64,000 bases of DNA from JAPOXR01 sp965199765 (lineage in GTDB: Bacteria > Pseudomonadota > Alphaproteobacteria > Rhodobacterales > Rhodobacteraceae). Where the stretch lies: assembly GCA_965199765.1 (NCBI GenBank), contig CBDATC010000002.1, forward strand, positions 806,001-870,000. The letters are read 5' to 3'. The notes beneath the pieces are model-generated. The model saw only the letters and a program-made list of their open reading frames with translations, was not told where the DNA came from and ran no database searches. Position 1 is the first letter of the stretch. Every line of letters begins with the position of its first letter. Both the position numbers and the translations under genes were made by a program. This document shows, piece by piece, positions 17,455-25,083 of this stretch.

Positions 17455-18666
17455 ATGAAACTAAAAGTTTTTTGGAATGTATTGCTCGGAACCGCAGCTG
17501 TTGCTGCATTACCTTTGACGGGCATCGCCGATACCGAAGACCCGATCATCATCGGAGAGATCAACCACTATAAGCGCATGGCCGCGTTCGCCGGTCCCTA
17601 TAAGCTCGGTATCGAATTGGCCTTGGAAGAGATCAATGCCGGCGGAGGAGTGATGGGCCGCCCTCTGGAGTTCATTTTCCGCGATGACCAAGGCAAGCCG
17701 GGAGAAGCGGTTAAGATCGCCGAAGAGTTGATGACCAGCGAAGGCGCTGTCATGCTGACTGGCACGATATTGTCGAATGTCGGGCTGGCGATTTCCTCCT
17801 TCGCCGGCGAAAAAGGCTATGTCTATCTGGCGTCTGAGCCGCTGGCCGACGCTTTGGTCTGGGGATCGGGCAACCCATACACTTTCCGCCTTCGCGCCTC
17901 GACCTATATGCAGGCGGCGATGCTCGCCGAGGCTGCTGCGAAAACCGACGCGAAAACCTTCGCGACCATCGCGCCGAATTATGCGTATGGCAAAGATGCT
18001 GTCGCTGCATTCAAGAAAGCCCTTTCCGCTCTGCGCCCGGATGCGGAGTTTGTGGCGGAGCAATGGCCCGCCCTCTTTAAGATCGATGCGGGCGCAGAGG
18101 TGCAGGCGATCGAGCGCGCCAAACCAGACGCGATTTACAATGTCACCTTTGGCCCGGACTTGGCTAAATTCGTCCGCGAAGGCGGTGACCGCGGTCTTTT
18201 CGACGGTCGTCAGGTCTACGGTTTGTTGTCGGGCGAGCCCGAATATCTCGATCCTCTCGGAGAAGAGGCCCCTGAAGGCTGGATCGTGACCGGTTATCCT
18301 TGGTATGATCTGACCGATGGACCCGAAGGCGCATTTGTGGCGGCGTATCAGGCGAGGTACGACGATTATCCGCGGATTGGTTCACTGGTGGGTTATATGA
18401 CGGTGCAGTCGATCGCCGCAGCTCTGGAAAGAGCAGGTTCGACCGAAACCGAAGCTATTCGAGCCGCGTTCGAAGGGTTGACGGTCGCCACGCCGATGGG
18501 CGAGATAACTTTTCGTGAAATCGACAATCAATCAACAGCCGGGGCCTATGTCGGCACCACGGCTTTGCGCGGCGGCAAAGGGATCATGATCGATTGGACC
18601 TACAAAGATGGCGCCGACTATCTTCCGTCCGACGAGGAAGTTAGAACACTCCGTCCTTCCGAATAA
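17455..18666 (+). CDS. ABC transporter substrate-binding protein, branched-chain amino acid (Liv) type
   Basis: A 403-residue periplasmic binding protein with an N-terminal signal peptide (about residues 1-24, ending GIA). The Peripla_BP_6 fold follows: IIIGEINHYKRMAAFAGPYK, LALEEINAGGGVMGRPLEF, FRDDQGKPGEAVKIAEEL. GGGAG ribosome site upstream. LivJ-type proteins bind amino acids, amides or aromatic acids. The cluster suggests the substrate is the N-heterocycle degraded by the neighbouring enzymes. Confidence 0.88.
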   Translation: MKLKVFWNVLLGTAAVAALPLTGIADTEDPIIIGEINHYKRMAAFAGPYKLGIELALEEINAGGGVMGRPLEFIFRDDQGKPGEAVKIAEELMTSEGAVMLTGTILSNVGLAISSFAGEKGYVYLASEPLADALVWGSGNPYTFRLRASTYMQAAMLAEAAAKTDAKTFATIAPNYAYGKDAVAAFKKALSALRPDAEFVAEQWPALFKIDAGAEVQAIERAKPDAIYNVTFGPDLAKFVREGGDRGLFDGRQVYGLLSGEPEYLDPLGEEAPEGWIVTGYPWYDLTDGPEGAFVAAYQARYDDYPRIGSLVGYMTVQSIAAALERAGSTETEAIRAAFEGLTVATPMGEITFREIDNQSTAGAYVGTTALRGGKGIMIDWTYKDGADYLPSDEEVRTLRPSE

Positions 18667-18677
18667 ACCATTAGTTC

Positions 18678-18702
18678 GGCCGCGGGTCCATTTCCCGCGG
18701 CC
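18678..18702 (+). terminator. strong intercistronic hairpin
   Basis: GGCCGCGGG and CCCGCGGCC form a perfect 9-bp stem with a 7-nt loop, in the gap between the binding-protein and permease genes, with no clear T run. It is likely a partial terminator or 3'-end stabiliser that keeps the binding protein more abundant than the membrane components. Confidence 0.55.
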
Positions 18703-18724
18703 TTACATTTGAAACTCCGCGCCG

Positions 18725-20581
18725 ATGGAACTGATCGTAGCTCAGATTCTCACGGGTCTGGCGAATGCCAGTTCGCTGTTCCTAGTGGCTTGCGGCCTCT
18801 CTTTGATCTTCGGCGTAACGAGGATCGTTAATTTCGCTCATGGTTCCCTTTACATGATCGGCGCCTATGTCGGATATTCTCTGATGCAGGTTTTGCCGGG
18901 AGCGATGGGATTCTGGTTCGCAATCCTGTTCGCCGGCATCACAGTGGCGATCGTAGGCGCGCTTGTTGAAATGCTGGTCTTAAGACCGGTTTATCGTGCG
19001 CCCGAGCTATTCCAGCTGGTCGCCACCTTCGGCGTCATTCTCGTCGTCCAGGACCTCGCTCTGATGATCTGGGGTCCAGAAGACCTTCTTGGTCCGCGCG
19101 CGCCGGGCCTGCGCGGGGTTTACCGCATCTTGGGCGAGCCCATTCCGAAATACGATATCGTCCTTTTGATTATCACGCCGCTCATCGCTCTCGGCCTTTG
19201 GTATCTGATGACGCAAACGCGTTTCGGTGTGCTGGTAAGAGCAGCCACGCAGGACCGGGAAATGGTCGGCGCCCTCGGGGTTAACCAAGCTTGGCTCTTT
19301 ACTGGCGTGTTCGCGCTGGGATCGGCCCTCGCAGGTCTTGGCGGCGCGCTGCAGCTTCCCAAAGGCGGTGCGGATCTTTTGATGGATTTCAATATTCTCG
19401 CTCCTGTTTTCGTGGTCGTGGTCATCGGAGGCATGGGGTCTCTGCCAGGGGCTTATCTGGCGGCGATTATCATCTCGGTGCTGAATGTCTTTGGGGTTAC
19501 CTATCTGCCGCAATCAACTCTGGTCTTGATGTTTGTCGTCATGATCGCGGTACTGATGATTCGGCCTTACGGCCTCTTGGGACGTGAAGAAGTCGCCGGC
19601 GAGCATGGACAAGTCGGTGAACCGGAACGTCCTATCAAACCCGCCTCGCGCAAAGCCCGCATTGCAGTCGCGGCGGGACTCGTGATCCTCGCGCTGCTGC
19701 CGTTCTACAGCGAAGCGTACACGTTGGTCCTTATCGTCGATGTGCTGATATTCTGCCTATTCGCAGCGTCATTGCATTTTCTTCTGGGCGCAGGCGGACT
19801 CGTTAGTTTTGGCCATGCGGCCTACTTTGGCGGCGGAGCCTATGTGGCCGCGCTTTTGATCACGCACGCTGACAGCTCAATGGAGCTGGCATTTCTGCTC
19901 GCACCGCTCGGTGCGGGTCTGGCGGCTCTTGCCATAGGTTGGGTCTGTCTGCGGCTGACAGGAGTCTATTTTGCCATGCTGACTCTCGCTTTCGCTCAGC
20001 TCGTCTGGAGCCTTGTCTATCAATGGGGCGATGTCACAGGGGGCGATGACGGACTGGTGAATATCTGGCCGGCAGAATGGCTCAAAGATACGACTGTCTA
20101 CTTTTATTTTTCCATGCTCCTTGCAGTTGCGGGTATCCTGATCCTGCGCCATATCGCGCATTCTCCTTTCGGCTACGCTCTGCGTGCGGGGCGCGACAGC
20201 GAGCGGCAGGCGGAAGCGATGGGCATCAACACCCGGAGAATCAGGCTGATCGCCTTCGGCTTCGCGGGTTTCATGGGTGGTCTCGCCGGCGCACTGTTCG
20301 TCTTCTCAAAGGGGAGCGTGTTTCCTAACGAACTGGAAATCGCCCGCAGCTTTGACGCGCTGATCGTCGTATTCCTTGGAGGAGTGAAGACACTCTCCGG
20401 CGGTGTCATCGGAGCCGGTTTTTTCAAAGGCATTGAAGAAGCTTTGCTTAAATTCGAATATTGGCGCCTTCTGATGGGACTATTGATCATCTTCGTTGTG
20501 ATCGCCGCGCCTGACGGAATCGTAGGATCGCTGCGCAAGGGACTCGAGCGCGCGGGCCTGCTCAAAGTGGGGAATCAATAA
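18725..20581 (+). CDS. ABC transporter permease, fused LivH-LivM type
   Basis: A 618-residue inner-membrane protein combining the two permeases of Liv-type importers. The first half (residues ~1-290) is LivH-like (LIFGVTRIVNFAHGSLYMIG; LAGLGGALQLPKGG; VFVVVVIGGMGSLPGAYLAA). A hydrophilic linker follows (~295-315). The second half is LivM-like (LLGAGGLVSFGHAAYFGGGA, INTRRIRLIAFGFAGFMGGL). LivH and LivM are usually separate genes, but such fusions occur. No clear ribosome site precedes the ATG; the upstream hairpin may influence expression. Confidence 0.9.
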   Translation: MELIVAQILTGLANASSLFLVACGLSLIFGVTRIVNFAHGSLYMIGAYVGYSLMQVLPGAMGFWFAILFAGITVAIVGALVEMLVLRPVYRAPELFQLVATFGVILVVQDLALMIWGPEDLLGPRAPGLRGVYRILGEPIPKYDIVLLIITPLIALGLWYLMTQTRFGVLVRAATQDREMVGALGVNQAWLFTGVFALGSALAGLGGALQLPKGGADLLMDFNILAPVFVVVVIGGMGSLPGAYLAAIIISVLNVFGVTYLPQSTLVLMFVVMIAVLMIRPYGLLGREEVAGEHGQVGEPERPIKPASRKARIAVAAGLVILALLPFYSEAYTLVLIVDVLIFCLFAASLHFLLGAGGLVSFGHAAYFGGGAYVAALLITHADSSMELAFLLAPLGAGLAALAIGWVCLRLTGVYFAMLTLAFAQLVWSLVYQWGDVTGGDDGLVNIWPAEWLKDTTVYFYFSMLLAVAGILILRHIAHSPFGYALRAGRDSERQAEAMGINTRRIRLIAFGFAGFMGGLAGALFVFSKGSVFPNELEIARSFDALIVVFLGGVKTLSGGVIGAGFFKGIEEALLKFEYWRLLMGLLIIFVVIAAPDGIVGSLRKGLERAGLLKVGNQ

Positions 20582-21342
20582 TCAAAATTGTTCTTGAAAC
20601 ACAGGGGCTAACCAAAGCGTTTGGAGCGATCATCGCAGTCGATCAGGTCAGCTTCGCGCTGCACCAGGGCGAGATTCTGGCGCTGATCGGCCCCAACGGA
20701 GCAGGCAAAAGCACCTGTTTCAACATGCTCACAGGACAGTTGAAACCAACGTCGGGTGAAGTGCTCTTAGCTGGTGAAACCATCACCGGCATGCTGCCCA
20801 GGGATGTCTGGCGCAAGGGGATAGGACGCACCTTTCAAGTCACAGCGACCTACTCTTCAATGACCGTGATTGAAAATGTGCAGATGGCGCTGATGTCGCA
20901 TCACCGCGAACTGATGAACGGCCTTTCTTACGCCACCTTTCGCTATCGGAGCGAGGCGCATGCGCTGTTGGAGCTTGTGAATATGGCGGATCAGGCCGAA
21001 CGGCACTGCGCCGTTCTCGCCTATGGTGATCTCAAACGGCTGGAACTGGCGATCGCGCTGGCGCACAACCCGAAAGTGCTGTTGATGGACGAGCCGACAG
21101 CAGGAATGGCGCCGAAGGAGCGCGCTGCCCTCATGCGGCTGACGGTGGAAATCGTGCACCGCAATGGCGGCAGCGTATTGTTTACCGAGCATGATATGGA
21201 CGTAGTTTTCGCCCATGCGCAGCGGATCTTGGTCATGAACCGGGGCCGACTGATTGCCGAGGGCAACGCGCAAGAGATCCGCAACGATCCCGACGTACAG
21301 GAGATATATCTTGGAGGCGGCGCCGTTCGGGCGGAAGGATGA
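20581..21342 (+). CDS. ABC transporter ATP-binding protein, LivG type, with apparent ATC start
   Basis: A 253-residue ATPase with Walker A GPNGAGKST, Q-loop region GRTFQVTATYSS, degenerate signature YGDLKRLELAIAL and Walker B LLMDEPTAGM. Reading begins right after or within the permease stop. The natural start position, giving (M)KIVLETQGLTKAF, is ATC at 20581, where TAATC replaces the expected TAATG overlap. No in-frame ATG, GTG or TTG exists before Walker A; the first ATG (20725) would delete the P-loop. So the gene either uses ATC (or the ATA at 20578), has a mutated start, or carries a sequence error. GGGGA lies just upstream. Confidence 0.85.
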   Translation: MKIVLETQGLTKAFGAIIAVDQVSFALHQGEILALIGPNGAGKSTCFNMLTGQLKPTSGEVLLAGETITGMLPRDVWRKGIGRTFQVTATYSSMTVIENVQMALMSHHRELMNGLSYATFRYRSEAHALLELVNMADQAERHCAVLAYGDLKRLELAIALAHNPKVLLMDEPTAGMAPKERAALMRLTVEIVHRNGGSVLFTEHDMDVVFAHAQRILVMNRGRLIAEGNAQEIRNDPDVQEIYLGGGAVRAEG

Positions 21343-22052
21343 AGCAGCCTATGCTTGAAATTCAGGGAATCAACAGCTTTTACGGTAAAGCCCATGTGCT
21401 GCGCGATTTCAGTCTTGAGGCGCCCCGCGGCGAAGTCGTCGCGTTGCTGGGCCGCAACGGCGCCGGTAAATCGACGGTGATGAAATCGGTGATGCAGCTG
21501 GTGCGCACAGCTTCGGGATCCATCAAGTTTCAAGGAAAGGAAATTTCCGGCCTCGCGTCGCATAAGATCGCCAAGATGGGTTTGGGTTATGTGCCCGAAG
21601 ACCGGCGAATCTTTACCGCTCTCACAGTGATCGAAAATCTAGAGGTCGGCATGCAGCCCGCCCGCGACGGCGCTGTCACCTGGACCCTGAATATGCTGTT
21701 CGATCTCTTTCCAAACCTCGCCGAACGGCGCCACAACCGCGGCAAGGCTTTGTCGGGAGGAGAGCAGCAAATGCTGACGATCGCCCGAACCTTAATGGGC
21801 AATCCTTCTTTCCTGCTGCTTGATGAACCCAGCGAGGGTGTCGCGCCAGTTATCGTTGAGCAGATGGCGAAGGTGATTTCTCAGCTTAAATCAGAAAATC
21901 TCACCATCTTGCTGTCGGAGCAGAACCTGCATTTCGCCCAAGCTGTCGCTGACCGCGCTATCATCATCGAAAGCGGGGCTCGGAAATTCGAGGGCACATT
22001 GTCCGAGTTAACCGCGCAGCCGGAGATCAGCGACGCTTATTTGGCGGCATAG
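21339..22052 (+). CDS. ABC transporter ATP-binding protein, LivF type
   Basis: A 237-residue ATPase, the second of the pair. Walker A LLGRNGAGKST, YVPEDRRIFTALTVIENLEVG (LivF-typical), signature LSGGEQQMLTIARTL, Walker B FLLLDEPSEG, and SEQNLHFAQAVADRA. The ATG overlaps the LivG stop (ATGA). It completes the importer, so binding protein, fused permease and two ATPases form one operon behind the Rieske gene. Confidence 0.92.
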   Translation: MKQPMLEIQGINSFYGKAHVLRDFSLEAPRGEVVALLGRNGAGKSTVMKSVMQLVRTASGSIKFQGKEISGLASHKIAKMGLGYVPEDRRIFTALTVIENLEVGMQPARDGAVTWTLNMLFDLFPNLAERRHNRGKALSGGEQQMLTIARTLMGNPSFLLLDEPSEGVAPVIVEQMAKVISQLKSENLTILLSEQNLHFAQAVADRAIIIESGARKFEGTLSELTAQPEISDAYLAA

Positions 22053-22070
22053 GCAAATCGCTGGTAGCGC

Positions 22071-22241
22071 CCAGAATCTTTCGCACTTTCCGATCATGCG
22101 CCGGCGGCGCCGTTATGCTGAAGTTTCATCTCGCGCAGCGGATCCATACTCATTTACTTTCGCGTGCTCCACTGCGTGCCCGCGACGTGTTTCAACCTGG
22201 CCGCAGCCAGGCAGAGACATGATCGACCATCGGGAAAGGCC
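22071..22241 (+). repeat. 170-bp dispersed repeat, copy B
   Basis: Runs from CCAGAATCTTTCGCACTTTC to GACCATCGGGAAAGGC. It matches the reverse complement of 36298-36467 along the whole length with only scattered differences. It includes the small palindrome CCTGGC-N4-GCCAGG. No long frame is conserved between copies, so it looks non-coding, possibly a non-autonomous element or a structured repeat. It lies directly downstream of the LivF gene. Confidence 0.7.
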
Positions 22242-22293
22242 CCAGTTCAAGAACACCGAAAATCTGCTTCGTGTCCGAGAATTTGGTTTTTGA

Positions 22294-22322
22294 CAAAAAA
22301 AGGCGGGCATTTCTGCCCGCCT
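22294..22322 (-). terminator. rho-independent terminator of phasin gene 2
   Basis: On the minus strand AGGCGGGCA, a 4-nt loop and TGCCCGCCT form a 9-bp stem followed by a run of seven T. Nearly the same hairpin ends phasin gene 1. Confidence 0.85.
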
Positions 22323-22383
22323 AATGCCCGTGCGATCGGAGGAAAACCACACGGGTCGGGAGATAAAGAGAAAATCTAAAGGT

Positions 22384-22746
22384 TTAACTGGCACCGCCAA
22401 GCATGAATTCAGCCGACTCCATCTGCGCTTGCTTAGCAATCTCGGTGCAAGCAGCCATATGCTCAATCCCTGACTCGTTGGAGAGAGCAGCAAATTCCTT
22501 GACAGCATTCAAACTGTCGACGCTGTATTTGTCCGTGGCAAACGAACTCCTCATGCACTCCATCATGTGCATAGCCCATTTTTCGGTCGCGCCGGCTGTG
22601 CCTTCTGCCGCGTTCAGCGCCGTGGGCTTCAAAGATTCCATCGGAGCGGTCGATTTTCGGTAGAGCTCCGCATAGAGGCATGGATCAACTGCAGACAACC
22701 TAAGCCATTCGGCCCCAGCCCTTGTCATGCCTTCATCAGTTTTCAT
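22384..22746 (-). CDS. phasin family protein (copy 2)
   Basis: A 120-residue paralogue of the phasin at 6282-6644. Shared blocks include LYAELYRKST, ATEKWAMHMMECMRSSFA and ACTEIAKQAQMESAEFMLGG. I chose the ATG at 22746 (MKTDEGMTRAG), with AGGGA about 9 nt upstream; the longer frame to 22905 runs through the operators. This copy has more Met and Cys (MHMMECM) than copy 1, suggesting faster divergence. Operators and terminator are duplicated with the gene. Confidence 0.78.
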   Translation of the reverse strand: MKTDEGMTRAGAEWLRLSAVDPCLYAELYRKSTAPMESLKPTALNAAEGTAGATEKWAMHMMECMRSSFATDKYSVDSLNAVKEFAALSNESGIEHMAACTEIAKQAQMESAEFMLGGAS

Positions 22747-22793
22747 TATCAGTTGTCCCTGCAAATTCGTGTTACACTCCACCTCTATACCTG

Positions 22794-22804
22794 CTGCAAT
22801 GCAG
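22794..22804. promoter_or_regulatory. PhaR-type operator (CTGC-N3-GCAG), phasin 2, proximal
   Basis: Exact CTGC-AAT-GCAG, within GCTGCAATGCAGC, 48 bp upstream of the start codon. Same position and flanks (TTCAAGCAA follows) as in the phasin 1 promoter. Confidence 0.7.
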
Positions 22805-22824
22805 CAATTCAAGCAAAAAAATTG

Positions 22825-22835
22825 CTGCATTGCGG
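22825..22835. promoter_or_regulatory. PhaR-type operator (near match), phasin 2, distal
   Basis: CTGC-ATT-GCGG, one base from the consensus, 31 bp centre to centre from the proximal site. It ends 8 bp before the recD2 stop codon. Confidence 0.6.
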
Positions 22836-22843
22836 AAAAAAGA

Positions 22844-25039
22844 TCAAGCAAGCAGGCCGCCGAGCCTAGATAACCTTTCACCTTCATCCCCAGAGCGAAC
22901 TGCAATGCCTACAGCACGCTCCTGTCCAACCAATACGACCAACCGCTTACCTCGGGTAACCCCGGTATAAAGCAGCTTGCGCTTTAGCATGACGAAGTGC
23001 TGTGTCATGATTGGCATGACAACAGCCGGAAACTCCGATCCCTGGCTTTTGTGAATGGTTACTGCATAGGCCGGCATCAGACCATCCATTTCATCGAATT
23101 CGATCTCGACAGCGCGGCCGTCAAAAATCACTGTTGCGATTTTCGTTGATTGATTGATCTCTGCAATGAAGCCGATATCCCCGTTGAACACATAGCGTTC
23201 GTAATCATTGCGGATCTGCATAACCTTGTCACCAATGGAATAAACAAATCCAAACCTTTCAACTGCTTCTACCCGATCCGGATTGAGCGCAGCCTGCAGC
23301 TCTGCGTTTAATGTTCGGACACCGATAGCCCCGCGGATCATCGGACACAGCACCTGCGTATCGCGAATCGCATCGAAACCAAACTTTTCTGGGATCCGCT
23401 CGCATACAAGCCTGACGATTTTCTTGATGGCTTCCTCTGGTGATTGGGAAGCAACAAAATAAAAGTCGCTATCCCCCGTTTGCCGAGAAAGGTCAGGCAT
23501 GCTTCCAGCATTAATTCGGTGCGCATTGGTCACGATCCGGCTCTGCCTTGCCTGACGAAACACCTCGTTCAGCCGCACCACGGGCACTGAGCGGGATTCG
23601 ATAATGTCGGCAAGCACACGACCGGGGCCAACCGACGGCAACTGGTCCACGTCGCCGACCAAGATGATTGCCGCCTTATCGGGCACCGCCTGCAAAAGCG
23701 CATTCATCAGCCGGGTGTCAATCATTGATACTTCATCAACAATGATCAAGTCACACCTTAAAGGATCAGCCCGGCAATTCTTAAATCCGCCTGTTATTGG
23801 ATCAAATCCCAACAATCGATGAATGGTTACCGCAGAACGTCCGGTTGTCTCGGTTAACCTCCGGGCGGCTCGTCCAGTTGGTGCGCACAGTTTGATCTTC
23901 ACCTTGACAGCCGACAGAATGTCCAGAATTGCATTAACAATTGTGGTTTTTCCGACTCCGGGTCCGCCGGTGACAACCACAAATTTCGATGCCACAGCCA
24001 GCCGCAGCGCACGGCTCTGGCTGGAACTGAAAGTCATTTGGTTCTTTTTTTCAAACCACGGTATGGCTTTGTCCGCATCGATCAGCTTCCAGCAGGGATT
24101 GCCCCCGCACAATTTTTTGATGCGGTCGGAGATCCCCTGCTCCGCATGAAACAATTCTGGAAGAAACACGCATTCCTCGCCCATCAGATTAACGGCAATT
24201 AGATGACTTGACTTGATTTCCTGAACAACAGCTTCAGAGGTTAAGTCATTGTCGACGCCAAGTATTTCCGAAGCGCGATCGACCAATTCCGATTGGCGAA
24301 TGCCGCAGTTGCCCTCATCCGTAGCTTCGCCAACCAAATAGTACACACCTGCCCTGACCCGTCGGATATCGTGCGGATCGGTTCCTAGGTTGAGCGCCAA
24401 TGCGTCCGCTGTTTTGAACCCGACTCCCCGAATGTCGGTTGCCAGACAATAGGGGTTTTCGTTAACGATTTTGACGGTCTCGCCCCCATATGTCCTGACG
24501 ACACGGTTAGCCAAAGCCGCACCAACGCCATGCTCGTGCAGATAAAGAATTGCAGCACGGTGCTCGCGCTGGCGGTCCCAAGCTTGTTTGATTTTCTTAA
24601 CGCGAACATCGCCGATTCCCGGAACTTCGCGCAGCCGATCAGGTTCGAACTCAATGATGTTGAATAGCTCCGCCCCGAATCTATCGACCAGCAGGTCGGC
24701 GTATACGCTGCCGATTCCGTTAATAGCCTTTGAACTCAGATACATGCGCATGCCTGCCTCTGACGACGGTGCGGTGGCCTTGATCAATTGCGCTGCAAAT
24801 TGTTGGCCAAATCTCGCATGTTTTTTCCACTCGCCAGTTGCGACAATGGACTCGCCCACCGCAATGGCCGGCCCCACACCAACCACTGTCACCCGTTCAC
24901 GAAATCCTTGTGCCTTGACTGAAAGCACCAAGAATCCACTTTCTTCATTGTAGAACACCACACGCTCGACCGCTCCGATCAGCGTTATCGTCTCTTTGGT
25001 CGAAACCGGATCCCGTCTGTCGATGGCTGCAATCTCCAA
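22844..25039 (-). CDS. recD2: RecD2-type SF1B DNA helicase
   Basis: A 731-residue ATP-dependent 5'-3' DNA helicase of the RecD2 (RecBC-independent RecD-like) family, for repair and recombination. Domains: N-terminal OB-like region (residues ~15-95), helix-hairpin-helix repeats (~95-210, EVPGIGDVRVKKIKQAW, IRGVGFKTADALAL), then the helicase core. Core motifs: Walker A VTGGPGVGKTTIVNA, Walker B IIVDEVSMIDTRLM, GDVDQLPSVGPG, VTIHKSQGSEFPAVV and LLYTGVTRGKRLVVLVG. The first codon is TTG at 25039; I see no better start. It is 44 bp downstream of the coiled-coil gene on the same strand, so probably co-transcribed with it. Confidence 0.9.
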   Translation of the reverse strand: MEIAAIDRRDPVSTKETITLIGAVERVVFYNEESGFLVLSVKAQGFRERVTVVGVGPAIAVGESIVATGEWKKHARFGQQFAAQLIKATAPSSEAGMRMYLSSKAINGIGSVYADLLVDRFGAELFNIIEFEPDRLREVPGIGDVRVKKIKQAWDRQREHRAAILYLHEHGVGAALANRVVRTYGGETVKIVNENPYCLATDIRGVGFKTADALALNLGTDPHDIRRVRAGVYYLVGEATDEGNCGIRQSELVDRASEILGVDNDLTSEAVVQEIKSSHLIAVNLMGEECVFLPELFHAEQGISDRIKKLCGGNPCWKLIDADKAIPWFEKKNQMTFSSSQSRALRLAVASKFVVVTGGPGVGKTTIVNAILDILSAVKVKIKLCAPTGRAARRLTETTGRSAVTIHRLLGFDPITGGFKNCRADPLRCDLIIVDEVSMIDTRLMNALLQAVPDKAAIILVGDVDQLPSVGPGRVLADIIESRSVPVVRLNEVFRQARQSRIVTNAHRINAGSMPDLSRQTGDSDFYFVASQSPEEAIKKIVRLVCERIPEKFGFDAIRDTQVLCPMIRGAIGVRTLNAELQAALNPDRVEAVERFGFVYSIGDKVMQIRNDYERYVFNGDIGFIAEINQSTKIATVIFDGRAVEIEFDEMDGLMPAYAVTIHKSQGSEFPAVVMPIMTQHFVMLKRKLLYTGVTRGKRLVVLVGQERAVGIAVRSGDEGERLSRLGGLLA

Positions 25040-25083
25040 ATGCCCAGAGTAACCCTAACGGTTTCACTGGTTTGGTTCCAGTA

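Noticed and set aside
22746..22905. N-terminal extension of phasin copy 2
   Set aside because: It would be translated through both operators and overlap the recD2 stop; the ATG at 22746 has a proper ribosome site and gives the same length as copy 1.
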